A DNA stretch of 64,000 bases. Origin: JACVRW01 sp963813495 (GTDB taxonomy: Bacteria > Actinomycetota > Thermoleophilia > Solirubrobacterales > Thermoleophilaceae). The stretch covers positions 1 to 64,000 of the forward strand of contig CAWEZC010000004.1 in assembly GCA_963813495.1 (NCBI GenBank), given 5' to 3'. Position 1 is the stretch's first letter. Each line of letters begins with the position of its first letter. The notes beneath the pieces were generated by a model. It was given only the letters and a program-made list of their open reading frames with translations. It did no database searches and had not been told where the DNA came from. Below are positions 7,381 through 15,681 of the stretch, piece after piece. The translations under genes were made by a program, and so were the position numbers.

Positions 7381-9056
7381 CCTCCAGCGGATGCGGCCTC
7401 TTCGCTTCGCTACACGGCTATCAGCGCCCGTGGCTTCGCGGCGATCTGATCGCGGGCCTCACGCTCTGGGCGATCCTGGTTCCTCAGGCGCTCGCGTACG
7501 CGAGCATCGCGAACGTGTCGCCGGTCGTGGGCCTCTACGCGGCGCCCGGCGCGCTGCTGCTGTACGCAGCCCTTGGCAGCTCGCGGGTGCTCGTCATGGG
7601 ACCCATGGCGGCCGCCGCGGCCCTGTCGGCGGCCACGGTCGCCGATCTGGCCCCGGTGGGGGACGGGCGCTTCGCCGCGCTCACCGCCGGCCTGGCCATA
7701 ACGGCGGGCGTCGCCGCCCTGATCGCGGGTCTGCTGCGCCTCGGCTTCCTGGCCGAGTTCATCAGCCCTCCCGTGCTCAAGGGCCTGATCATCGGCCTCG
7801 CGCTCACGATCATCATCGGCCAGCTGCCGAAGCTGTTCGGGATCAGCGCGGGGACGGGCGACTTCTTCGAGCAGGCCTGGCACCTCGTCACCCATCTCGG
7901 CGACACGCAGGGCCTGACTCTGCTCGTCGGCACGTGCTCGCTGGCGGTGATCCTCGGCCTGCGCCGCCTCGCTCCGGGCGTTCCGGGTCCGCTCGTGGCC
8001 GTCGTCGGCGCCGTCGCCGCGGTCAAGGCCTTCGCCCTCGACGTCCCGACGGTCGGGTCGATCGCGAGCGGCCTGCCGTCGCTCGGCCTGCCCGACATCG
8101 CGCTCGCGGACTTTGGCCGGCTCGCCGGCGGTGGGATCGGCGTGATGCTGATCGCGTTCGCCGAGGGGCTGGGGGCGGCGAAGGCCTACGCGGGTCGCGA
8201 CGATCGGCGGATCGACGCCAGCCGTGAGCTGGTGGCGCTCGGCGGCGCCAACCTCGCCGCCGGCGTGTCGAGCGGCATGGTGGTCAGCGGCAGCCTGTCG
8301 AAGACCGCCGTCAACGCCTCAGCCGGCGCGCGCACCCAGCTCTCGGGGCTGCTGGCGGCGGGCCTGACCGTCGTTGCGCTGCTCTTCCTCACCGGGCTCT
8401 TCGAGGATCTCCCGGCCGCGACGCTCGCGGCGGTCGTCATCGCCGCCGTCATCGAGCTCGTCGACGTGCCTGCGCTCGTCGAGCTCTACGACACGTACAC
8501 CCGGCGCCTCGGTCGCCAGTTCGGGTGGGTCGCACGCCCCGACTTCATCGCCGCGGTGGCCGCCCTGCTCGGAGTGACGGTCTTCGGGACCCTGCCGGGG
8601 CTGTTCATCGGCATCGGCGTCTCGCTGCTGCTGCTCGTCTACCGGGCCTCGCGGCCGTACGTCGCGGTGCTCGGCCGCACGCCCGGCCCCGAGGCGGCCT
8701 ACCGCGACATCGCGATCCACGACGACGCGCAACCGCCCGACGGCATCGTCGTCCTGAGGATCGAGAGCGGCCTGTATTTCGCGAACGCCGAGACCGTCCG
8801 CTCCCGCATCGTCGACGCCGGCGGCGCCGAGGGCGTGCGCGGCGTGATCGTCGATGCCGAGACGACCCCGTTCGTCGACGTCACCGCGGCCCGCATGCTC
8901 GTCGCCGCGCACGAGGAGCTGCGACGGCGCGGCGTGCGCCTGGTGCTCGCCCGCGCCGTCGGGCAGGTGCGGGATGTGCTCGAGTGCGTCAGCGACGATC
9001 GCGACCTGACCGCGCCGTACCCGACGATCAAGGCCGCCATCGCCGCCCTCGCCTAA
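7377..9056 (+). CDS. SulP family sulfate/anion permease with STAS domain
   Basis: 559 residues from GTG 7377, which overlaps the stop of the Ppx fusion gene. The membrane part (residues about 1-425) has 10-14 hydrophobic segments and SulP hallmarks: LTLWAILVPQALAYASIAN, then PVVGLYAAPGALLLYAALGS, and SGSLSKTAVNASAGARTQ. The C-terminal STAS domain (about 440-555) includes GVIVDAETTPFVDVTAARML. Members carry sulfate, bicarbonate or dicarboxylates; the substrate is not clear. Coupling to a phosphatase suggests a shared anion-related role, but that is inference. Confidence 0.88.
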   Translation: MTSSGCGLFASLHGYQRPWLRGDLIAGLTLWAILVPQALAYASIANVSPVVGLYAAPGALLLYAALGSSRVLVMGPMAAAAALSAATVADLAPVGDGRFAALTAGLAITAGVAALIAGLLRLGFLAEFISPPVLKGLIIGLALTIIIGQLPKLFGISAGTGDFFEQAWHLVTHLGDTQGLTLLVGTCSLAVILGLRRLAPGVPGPLVAVVGAVAAVKAFALDVPTVGSIASGLPSLGLPDIALADFGRLAGGGIGVMLIAFAEGLGAAKAYAGRDDRRIDASRELVALGGANLAAGVSSGMVVSGSLSKTAVNASAGARTQLSGLLAAGLTVVALLFLTGLFEDLPAATLAAVVIAAVIELVDVPALVELYDTYTRRLGRQFGWVARPDFIAAVAALLGVTVFGTLPGLFIGIGVSLLLLVYRASRPYVAVLGRTPGPEAAYRDIAIHDDAQPPDGIVVLRIESGLYFANAETVRSRIVDAGGAEGVRGVIVDAETTPFVDVTAARMLVAAHEELRRRGVRLVLARAVGQVRDVLECVSDDRDLTAPYPTIKAAIAALA

Positions 9057-9287
9057 CCGCTCGAGGACCCCGCGATCCTACGGCGGCACTTCGTCCTAAT
9101 GGCGGCGGATCCGACACACCCCTCGCAGCGCCATATATCCGCGAGCTCGCGGGAGGGCTTCCGTCGGCCTTAGATCAACCCGCATGGCCCGTGGGCCGGG
9201 TCACGGCCCGGTGGTGGGCAGGATGCGGACAGCGTGCGGCGAACCTATCGGCCGGAGCCTGTATCGAGGACGAGAGAGGAGCGTCGC

Positions 9288-9716
9288 ATGGCGAACGACC
9301 GGACCGGTGGGGATCAGGAAGTGTCGGGGTGGGCGATCGGCGGGATTACCTTCGCTGCGGTCGCAATCATGCTCATCGGTGGCTTTCAGGTGATCGCGGG
9401 GTTGGCCGCGATCATCGACGACGAGTTCTTCGTCATCGGGCGCAACTACACGTTCGAACTCGACACGACGGTTTGGGGATGGATCCACCTGCTGCTCGGG
9501 GTCCTGCTCCTCGTCACCTGCTGGGGACTGTTCACCGGCGCGGTTTGGGCAATGGTCACGGCGATCTTCCTGGCCTCGCTCAGCGCGCTCGCGAACTTCT
9601 TCTTCATCCCCTACTACCCGTTCTGGGCGATCCTCGTGATCGCGCTCGACGTGTGGGTGATCTGGTCGCTCACACGCCCAGGTGTGATCCAGGGCGACGA
9701 GACCAGACGCCGGTAG
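9288..9716 (+). CDS. DUF7144-like four-TM membrane protein
   Basis: 142 residues from ATG 9288, preceded by AGAGAGGAGCG. Four hydrophobic segments: GWAIGGITFAAVAIMLIGG, WGWIHLLLGVLLLVTCWGLF, WAMVTAIFLASLSALANFFF and PFWAILVIALDVWVIWSLT. The pattern of a Trp-Gly-Trp-Ile-His motif at the second segment and PYYPFWAI before the fourth fits the actinobacterial DUF7144 family of unknown function. It lies alone after the SulP gene. Confidence 0.75.
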   Translation: MANDRTGGDQEVSGWAIGGITFAAVAIMLIGGFQVIAGLAAIIDDEFFVIGRNYTFELDTTVWGWIHLLLGVLLLVTCWGLFTGAVWAMVTAIFLASLSALANFFFIPYYPFWAILVIALDVWVIWSLTRPGVIQGDETRRR

Positions 9717-10530
9717 CCACGCGCGCCTCGCGAATCGGCATCTCCTCCGGTTGCGGCCTCGACGGATTTTCCGTGAGCGTTCTGACTGGTCAGGAGGCGC
9801 GGCTGTTCGAAGGCTCCTCGCCTTGCCGGGCCGCGTCACGGTCGAGGTGGTAACCAGGCCGGTGCAGTAGCCCACCGCGGTCGCGATCACTAGCATCGGG
9901 ACGCCCACCGTCGATCTGCCCCCCGGCCAGTACCGGCCGGGCGTGGGGTCGAGAGGGTGACCTGGCCCAATAGTGGCCCAAACGATCCGCGACCCGCTCC
10001 GTGAGCAATGCGGGTCCGCCACTCTGGATCGCCCGCAAAGCGTGGCTGTAAGCAGGATGCGTCGTGATCCGTCGTCGGCCGTCCTAACCACCGGCACGGC
10101 CTTACAAGCAGGAGGTCGCCCGTTCGAGTCGGGCACCGCCCATCCACACGGATCCGCTCCCGAAGCGGAACGCCTGACATCGCACGAGCGGACGGCAGGT
10201 CCCGTGTGCTGTTGTGGAAGCGTCGTGGAAGCGGCACGGCGCCACCACGGTCGACTCGAGCGTGCCTGACCTCTTCGAGCCTGCCGCTCCAGACATCCGG
10301 CTGAATCCGAGATTCAAGACCATCGCGGAGAGCCCCGGGTACGCGCCTCCTCGGGCGACGATGCGAGAGGTCTTCGGGGTAGATGGGCGAGCGCGACTCG
10401 AATTTCGTCGAACCGTCCGCTCAGGTCACGGCCTCGCGCCCGTTCGGCGCCGCGCCTCGCGCTGCCTCGTCCACCGTTCTCGCCGCCGTAGCTGCCATCA
10501 GTCCTTGCATGGCTTTGTGCGCGCGAGCGA
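9717..10530. other. Long non-coding stretch holding a tRNA-Val remnant
   Basis: No supported gene. The frames here translate to typical false proteins over tRNA sequence (RPFESGTAH on one strand, PDSNGRPPACK on the other). The real content is the tRNA-Val 3' half at 10101-10142, and the ars promoter begins at 10531. Confidence 0.5.
10101..10142 (+). other. tRNA-Val 3'-half remnant (possible att site, left)
   Basis: From the anticodon loop (CTTACAA, anticodon TAC) through the anticodon 3' stem (GCAGG), variable loop, T-arm (GCCCG-TTCGAGT-CGGGC) and 3' acceptor (ACCGCCC) plus discriminator A, this is a normal tRNA-Val 3' half. The 5' half (acceptor GGGCGGT, D-arm) is absent. Tyrosine recombinases often use the anticodon-loop-to-3'-end segment as crossover, leaving just this piece. 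A near-identical segment is at 18729-18771 in the same orientation. Confidence 0.65.
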
Positions 10531-10572
10531 TATCTATTGACAATGATCAACTCAATCGATATATATAGATGG
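10531..10572 (+). promoter_or_regulatory. ars operon promoter and ArsR operator
   Basis: TTGACA (10537-10542) and TATATA (10560-10565) are separated by 17 bases, close to the sigma-70 optimum. The expected start of transcription falls at or next to the ATG at 10573, so the message is probably leaderless. An inverted repeat TATCTATTGA (10531-10540) / TCAATCGATA (10552-10561), matching at nine of ten pairs, overlaps both promoter elements. That is where an ArsR/SmtB repressor would bind. Confidence 0.7.
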
Positions 10573-10926
10573 ATGGCTATCGATCTGGAGCTCGCACCGA
10601 AGCAGAAGAGGCCCGCGGGCGAGCCCTGTTGCGAGCCGGTCGTCTATCCCGACGTCGAGCGCGAGCACGCGACCCGCATGGCTGAGGTGGCCAAGGCGCT
10701 CGGCGACCCGGTGCGGCTGCAGCTCGTGGACGTGCTGCGAAAGCACGCCGGCAAGGTCTGCGTCTGCGAGCTGGTGCCGCTTTTCGACATCTCGCAGCCG
10801 ACCCTCTCCCACCACCTCAAGAAGCTGCGGCAGGCCGGGATCGTCGATTCGGAGCGACGCGGCCTATGGGCCTACTACTACGTCAACCCAGAAGCACTGG
10901 AGGAACTGTCCGCATGGCTGAGCTGA
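10573..10926 (+). CDS. arsR: ArsR/SmtB family arsenic-responsive repressor
   Basis: 117 residues from ATG 10573, chosen because it sits at the predicted transcription start; an upstream GTG/ATG at 10537 would lie inside the promoter. The winged helix is complete: RMAEVAKALGDPVRLQLVDVL, recognition helix SQPTLSHHLKKLRQAGIV. Cys63-Val-Cys65 in KVCVCELVPL is the alpha3 arsenite site of classic ArsR, and Cys19-Cys20 at the N-terminus could add ligands. It should release DNA when As(III) binds. It overlaps arsM by 13 bases and is the first gene of the operon. Confidence 0.9.
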   Translation: MAIDLELAPKQKRPAGEPCCEPVVYPDVEREHATRMAEVAKALGDPVRLQLVDVLRKHAGKVCVCELVPLFDISQPTLSHHLKKLRQAGIVDSERRGLWAYYYVNPEALEELSAWLS

Positions 10927-11714
10927 CCGACACCGACACCGACATCCGCGAGCGGGTACGCGAGCGCTACGCCGCCGCCGCCACTGCGGTCGCTGAAAGC
11001 ACCGGGTCCGGCTGCTGCGGAGCCCCGGCCGCGATCGCTGGCTGCGGACCGGACATCGCGTCGACCGACAAGGACGGCAACGAGGTCTTCGGCGTCGCCC
11101 TCTACGACGACGAGGGCGACGCGGCCCCCAGGGCGGCCGTCGAGGCGTCGCTCGGCTGTGGAGTTCCCACCGCCGTGGCCGACCTCCACGAGGGCGAGAC
11201 GGTTCTCGATCTGGGCTCGGGCGCGGGAGCCGACGTGCTCATCTCCGCCCGCCGCGTCGGCGAGACCGGCAGAGCGATCGGGCTCGACATGACCGACGAG
11301 ATGCTTGAGCTCGCCCGCGCCAACGCAGCCGAGGCCGGCGTGATGAACGTCGAGTTCCTGAAGGGCTACATCGAGGACATCCCCCTCCCCGATGACTCCG
11401 TGGACGTGGTGATCTCGAACTGCGTGATCAACCTTGCGGGCGACAAGCAGAAGGTCCTCGCCGAGACCGCTCGGGTGCTGCGCCCCGGTGGCCGCTTCGC
11501 CGTCTCCGACGTGATCGCCGACCCCGACATGGACGAGGCCACCCGCGCCGACATGCAGCAGTGGACCGGCTGCATCGCCGGCGCGCTCACGCGCGAGGAG
11601 TTCGAGCAGGGCCTCACGGATGCGGGCCTAACCGACGTCGAGATTCGCGAGACCCACCGCGTGCACCAGCACGCCAGCTCGGCGATCGTACGGGCGCGCA
11701 AGCCACGAGCCTGA
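10914..11714 (+). CDS. arsM: Arsenite S-adenosylmethionine methyltransferase
   Basis: 266 residues from ATG 10914, overlapping arsR. The SAM-binding motif is VLDLGSGAGADVLISARRVG (about 98-117), with GLDMTDEMLELAR following. The three cysteines expected for As(III) binding in ArsM are present: Cys82 (SLGCGVP), Cys170 (SNCVINL) and Cys220 (WTGCIAGAL). Further cysteines occur at 34, 35 and 44. The enzyme methylates arsenite to mono-, di- and trimethyl forms in the cytosol. With ArsR, an MFS carrier and a diiron protein it forms an arsenic-handling operon. Confidence 0.92.
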   Translation: MAELTDTDTDIRERVRERYAAAATAVAESTGSGCCGAPAAIAGCGPDIASTDKDGNEVFGVALYDDEGDAAPRAAVEASLGCGVPTAVADLHEGETVLDLGSGAGADVLISARRVGETGRAIGLDMTDEMLELARANAAEAGVMNVEFLKGYIEDIPLPDDSVDVVISNCVINLAGDKQKVLAETARVLRPGGRFAVSDVIADPDMDEATRADMQQWTGCIAGALTREEFEQGLTDAGLTDVEIRETHRVHQHASSAIVRARKPRA

Positions 11715-11721
11715 GCTGACG

Positions 11722-12828
11722 ATGACCGCGGCGCGCACCGCGGCCGCCTACCCGCTCCTGCTCGCACTCGGCGCGCTCGACGCGACCGGGTACAGCGTGA
11801 TCGTGCCGGTCGCGCCGGCGATCGCTGACGCGACCGGGACAGGACCGGCGACCATCGGCCTGCTGGTCGCGTCGTTCCCGGCGGGCATGGTCGCGGGGTT
11901 CGCGGTGGCCGGCTGGGCTGTGCGCGGTTTGGGTCCCAGGTGGCTGCTGATCGCGTCTCTGGGCCTTGTCGCGGTAGGCGCGGTTGGGTTCGTCGCGGGC
12001 GACTCGCTCGGTGTCTACTTCGCCGCGCGGACGCTGATGGGGCTCGGCTCAGGGGGTATCTGGATCGGGGTCACGTTCGACACGCTCGAACGCTGGCCAG
12101 GGCAGGAGTACGTCTGCATGAGCCGGGTGTTCGCGGCGTACTCCGCGGGTGGCCTGATCGGCCCGGCGCTCGGCGCGTTCGGGGGTATCCGCGGGCCGTT
12201 CTTGGCCTACCTCGCGATGCTGCTCTTTGCAATGCCGCTCGTCCTGTTCGTGAAGCCCGCGGTGCGCCGCGATTTGACCGGCGACCGGGCGGTTCTCCGC
12301 ACGCGGGCCTTCTGGATCGCTTCCGGGGCCATCCTGTTCGCGTCGCTGGCGCTAGGCGTGCTCGAGGGCGTGCTGCCCCTGCACCTCGCCGAGCGCGTCA
12401 CCCAGGCTCAGATCGGCGCCCTCTACGTCGGGGCCTCACTTGTCGTTGCGATCAGCGCGACCGCTTCGGGCGGGCGCCCGCCGCGCCCGCTGGTGATCGC
12501 GGCCGTCGTGCTCAGCGTTGCCGGCATCGCGCTCGCCGGCGTCGCCACGGACGTGCCGCTCTGGGTGCTGGCGCTGTTACTCGCAGCTCTCGGAATCGGG
12601 TTGGGGAACACCGGCTCGCTTGGCCTGCTCGTCGACGCGGTGCCTGTCGAGCGGATCGTGACCGCAATGGTCGTCTGGTCGCAGATTGGCATCATCGGCT
12701 ACATGCTCGGCCCACTGACCGGGGGGATCGTGGCGGAGGGCGCGGGCTACGCGTACGTTTGGCTCGTCCCGGCCGCTGCAGCGCTGCTCGTGCTCGTGCT
12801 GACTCGTGCGCAGGTCACGCGCGTATGA
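11722..12828 (+). CDS. MFS transporter in ars operon
   Basis: 368 residues, starting seven bases after arsM. Twelve hydrophobic segments are visible. The MFS loop motif between TM2 and TM3 is modified (GWAVRGLGPRWLL), and GLGSGGIWIGVTFDTLERW marks TM4-5. Both termini are short. The family includes drug, sugar and organoarsenical exporters. Position between arsM and a diiron protein suggests export of arsenite, methylarsenicals or a product of the next enzyme. It is not a recognisable ArsB, Acr3, ArsP or ArsJ by eye. Its TGA overlaps the next ATG (ATGA). Confidence 0.8.
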   Translation: MTAARTAAAYPLLLALGALDATGYSVIVPVAPAIADATGTGPATIGLLVASFPAGMVAGFAVAGWAVRGLGPRWLLIASLGLVAVGAVGFVAGDSLGVYFAARTLMGLGSGGIWIGVTFDTLERWPGQEYVCMSRVFAAYSAGGLIGPALGAFGGIRGPFLAYLAMLLFAMPLVLFVKPAVRRDLTGDRAVLRTRAFWIASGAILFASLALGVLEGVLPLHLAERVTQAQIGALYVGASLVVAISATASGGRPPRPLVIAAVVLSVAGIALAGVATDVPLWVLALLLAALGIGLGNTGSLGLLVDAVPVERIVTAMVVWSQIGIIGYMLGPLTGGIVAEGAGYAYVWLVPAAAALLVLVLTRAQVTRV

Positions 12829-13664
12829 GCGACATCCAGCTGAACGACCCGCAGACGCTCTATCGCCGATGGGAGGATTCCCAGTGGAGCCCCTTCGCGG
12901 TCGACCTCGCGAACGACCGGGCGCAGTGGCCGAAGCTGGAGCAGACCCTCCGCGAGATCATCTACTTTGCACTGTCCTCGCTGATGGTCGCCGAGGAGCG
13001 CATCACGACTAAGTTCGCCGGCCTCGTCGCCGCCCACGCGTCGGAGGAGGAGACCACCTTCCTCGCAACCCAGCAGGTCGACGAGGCGCGCCACATGCAG
13101 TTCTACGCGCGTTTCCGCGACGAGGTGATCGCCGAGCCGCAGACGATCGCCGCGCACGTGGAGCGCGCCCGGGAGCAGGTCTCGGACTCGTTCCGTGAGC
13201 TGTTCGACGGCGCGCTCGTGGAGCTGCACGACGGGCTCGTGGCGAACCCGGGCGACCTGGCGGCCAAGGTCCGCTTCGTGACGCTCTACCACCTGGTGCT
13301 CGAGAGCACGCTCGGTCTGACCACCTTCAAGTTCGTCACCGACTACCTGAACGCCGAAGGCCTGCTTCCCGGCTTCGTCGAGGGCTACTCGAAGATCCAC
13401 CACGACGAGACGCGGCACATCGGCTACGGCGTCTGGTTCCTGCGCGAGACCGTCCGCAGGCATCCCGAAACGGCCGACGCGGTTCGCGAGACGCTGCGAG
13501 ACCTGCTGCCAGCGGTGGCCGACTCACTGAAGCCGCCCGGCGACGCGAACGGCTCGGGCGAGCTGCTCGGCGTCACACAGGAAGGGATCCGCGAGTTCGC
13601 GCTCGGCGGGCTGACTCGACGCCTCAAGCTGATCGGCGTCCCGCTCGAGACCGTATTCAGCTAG
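12825..13664 (+). CDS. R2-like ferritin-fold diiron oxidase
   Basis: 279 residues, ATG overlapping the MFS stop. The fold is all-helical and the six carboxylate/histidine ligands of an R2-type centre can be placed: Glu57 or Glu58 (VAEERITTKF), Glu87 and His90 (DEARHMQFY), Glu160 (LVLESTLG), Glu195 and His198 (DETRHIGYG). Length fits R2-like ligand-binding oxidases better than ribonucleotide reductase R2, and no large subunit is nearby. Being last in an arsR-arsM operon suggests oxidation of an arsenic compound or of a cofactor or lipid used with it. That role is inference. Confidence 0.8.
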   Translation: MSDIQLNDPQTLYRRWEDSQWSPFAVDLANDRAQWPKLEQTLREIIYFALSSLMVAEERITTKFAGLVAAHASEEETTFLATQQVDEARHMQFYARFRDEVIAEPQTIAAHVERAREQVSDSFRELFDGALVELHDGLVANPGDLAAKVRFVTLYHLVLESTLGLTTFKFVTDYLNAEGLLPGFVEGYSKIHHDETRHIGYGVWFLRETVRRHPETADAVRETLRDLLPAVADSLKPPGDANGSGELLGVTQEGIREFALGGLTRRLKLIGVPLETVFS

Positions 13665-13889
13665 ACGGGCGCGCCGGCCCGGTCTCGCGCTCTCAGGCGA
13701 AGGGGGAGTCGCGGCGAGTGCGCGGCTGGCTGCCGCTTCGCGTGGAAAGCGGTAGCGGAGTCGCGTCCGGCTCGGCTGTCGCGCCTCGTCCGAAACGACA
13801 GCGAGCTGGCCGGTCGCGGAGACGCTCGCTGCTCGCGCATCGCAGCGGTGTCTTACCGCGCGCGGGCTCGCCGTGGTGGCGGGGGGCGC
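13665..13889. other. Intergenic gap between convergent genes
   Basis: Between the diiron gene (plus) and the CNB gene (minus). No clear terminator or gene. A stretch near 13735-13757 (GCGTGGAAAGCGGTAGCGG) loosely resembles one near 16697 (GAAACGAAAAGCGATAGCGG), but too weakly to call a repeat family. Confidence 0.3.
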
Positions 13890-14324
13890 CTAGGCCCGAG
13901 TGGGGTCGCTCGACGTCTCGGCCAGCCGCCGCGCAAGTGCGCGCAGCACCTTGCGTTCCACGCCCGGGTTCTCATCGAGCAGATGCCGGAAGTCCTTGCG
14001 GGTCAGCACGAAGAAGCGTACCGGCGTGTCGGCGGTCACGGTCGCCGTGCGGGGAATCTCTTCGAGCAGCGCGATCTCGCCGACGAAGTCACCGGTGCCC
14101 CTCGTCGCGATGCGCCTGCCCTTACGGGTGACCTTCACCTTCCCGTCGACGATCACGAAGAACTCTTGACCGATCTCGCCCTCCCTGCAGAGCACCGTGC
14201 CCGGCTCGACCTCGAGGTCCTCAGAGACCCGCGCCAACGTGGTGAGATCCTTGCGGGAGAGGCCTTCGAAGAGAGGGGCGCGCTTCAGCGCCTGCACCTT
14301 GGTGTCCTGGCTGAACAGCTTCAT
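13890..14324 (-). CDS. Cyclic nucleotide-binding domain protein
   Basis: 144 residues. A single CNB (CAP effector) domain: LFEGLSRKDLTTLARVSEDL, FFVIVDGKVKVTRKGRR, and the phosphate-binding cassette GEIALLEEIPRTATV with the expected Glu and Arg. There is no helix-turn-helix, so this is a cNMP sensor or adaptor rather than a CRP regulator. It starts seven bases after the stop of a nucleotide cyclase gene on the same strand, so enzyme and receptor are probably made together. A second HTH-less CNB protein is at 43979-44371. Confidence 0.87.
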   Translation of the reverse strand: MKLFSQDTKVQALKRAPLFEGLSRKDLTTLARVSEDLEVEPGTVLCREGEIGQEFFVIVDGKVKVTRKGRRIATRGTGDFVGEIALLEEIPRTATVTADTPVRFFVLTRKDFRHLLDENPGVERKVLRALARRLAETSSDPTRA

Positions 14325-14331
14325 GGGCGCC

Positions 14332-15681
14332 TTAGCCTATGCGGGCGCGGTCGCTGAGTCGAGCCGCGTAGAGGTGCCATTCGCCGGGAACGCCCTTGAG
14401 CTTCTTGGTGCCGCGGTCCTCGAAGTCGATACCGGAGCCGGCGGCGAGGTCTCTGACGATGCTGGAAACCAGCAGCTCACACGCTCGGGCCTCGGCCGCG
14501 ATCCGCGCGCCGATGTGGACCGCAATTCCTTCCACCTTGCCGCCCACGAGCTCCACCTCGCCGGTGTGGACCCCCGCCCGGATGTCCAGGCCGAGCTCGC
14601 CGACCGCGTTGATCGCTCCATGGGCGCATGCGATCGCCCGCGCCGGGCCGTCGAATGTGGCGAGGAAGCCGTCGCCGGTTCCGCGGACTTCGCGGCCGTT
14701 GTAGCGTGCGAGCTGGGCGCGGACGGTGGCGTGGTGGGCGTCGAGCAGCGCGCGCCAGCGGCTGTCACCGAGCTCGGCCGCGCGCGCGGTGGACTCGACG
14801 ATGTCCGTGAAAAGGACGGTGGTAAGGACACGTTCGGGCGCGGTGTCGATACGCCCTTCGGAGAGGAAGCGCTTCGCCGCCTCGGGCACTCCAGAGTCGC
14901 CGTAGATGCTGCTGTCCGGCGAGGTCACCTCTAGGGTCGCGGCATGCGGTATGCGCTCGGCGAGATAGAGGCAGCCCTCCCTGTAGCGGTCCTGGTACAT
15001 GACCAGCGTGGGGACGGAAATCGCCGGGAGCACCTCGCGGATGTCGGTCTCCATCAGGACCCGCAGAAACCAGGCCGCCGCGCCCGGGCTCGCGGCAAGA
15101 CGCTCATGGTTCACGTGCCAGTGCTCGAACTCCGGGTCGCCGACGTGGCTCGGGAAGTACTTACGGAGCTCGCCTAGCTGATAGTCGCGATCGCCCCATT
15201 TGAGCCGCGTCTCGCGCACGCGGCGGTGCCACTCCTCGACCGGGTTGCCCGTCGGATAGTCGGGCGCCGAGACGACCCGTGGCCATGTGTTGTGGAGCAT
15301 CAGCGCCACGACGCGCTCCGGGTAGGTGGCGGCGAACACGGTGCATAGCTGGCCCCCGGGCGACCCGGCGCCGAGCAGAGCGGCGCGCTCGGAGCCGGCG
15401 TCGTCCATAACGGCGCGGATGTCGTCCATGCGGCTCTCGAAGCTCGGCAGGTCCCTGGGCCGGTCGGAGAGACCGGTGCCGCGCTTGTCGAGCAGGATGA
15501 GGCGGGAGAAGCGGGCCAGCTGCCGGCAGAAGTCGACGAAGATTGGCTGCTCCCAAGCCCAGACCAGGTTGATCATGAACGGCACGAAGATCAGATCGAC
15601 CGGACCCTCGCCCACGACCTGGTAGGCGATGCTCACGTCGCCGCTGCGCGCGTAGCGGACCTCGGGCGTCTCGAGGTTCAC
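14332..15681 (-). CDS. Alpha/beta hydrolase fused to class III nucleotide cyclase
   Basis: 449 residues. Residues about 5-285 are an alpha/beta hydrolase (IAYQVVGEGPVDLIFVPF, LLDKRGTGLSDRP, PTLVMYQDRYREGCLYLAER). The nucleophile elbow reads GAGSPGGQ, one position off a standard GxSxG, so hydrolase activity is uncertain. Residues about 285-449 are a class III cyclase domain with both metal aspartates: TTVLFTDIVEST and GTGDGFLATFDGP, then RAGVHTGEVEL. The Lys/Asp substrate-selecting residues were not assigned. Actinobacterial proteins of this architecture are common. The downstream CNB gene is the likely receptor. Confidence 0.88.
   Translation of the reverse strand: MNLETPEVRYARSGDVSIAYQVVGEGPVDLIFVPFMINLVWAWEQPIFVDFCRQLARFSRLILLDKRGTGLSDRPRDLPSFESRMDDIRAVMDDAGSERAALLGAGSPGGQLCTVFAATYPERVVALMLHNTWPRVVSAPDYPTGNPVEEWHRRVRETRLKWGDRDYQLGELRKYFPSHVGDPEFEHWHVNHERLAASPGAAAWFLRVLMETDIREVLPAISVPTLVMYQDRYREGCLYLAERIPHAATLEVTSPDSSIYGDSGVPEAAKRFLSEGRIDTAPERVLTTVLFTDIVESTARAAELGDSRWRALLDAHHATVRAQLARYNGREVRGTGDGFLATFDGPARAIACAHGAINAVGELGLDIRAGVHTGEVELVGGKVEGIAVHIGARIAAEARACELLVSSIVRDLAAGSGIDFEDRGTKKLKGVPGEWHLYAARLSDRARIG

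Noticed and set aside
10090..10142. Complete tRNA-Val gene
   Set aside because: No acceptor 5' strand, no D-arm and no anticodon 5' stem; only the 3' half is present.
9973..10323. Open frames containing RPFESGTAH or GARLERATS
   Set aside because: These strings are the classic false translation of tRNA T-arm DNA; the region is a tRNA remnant.
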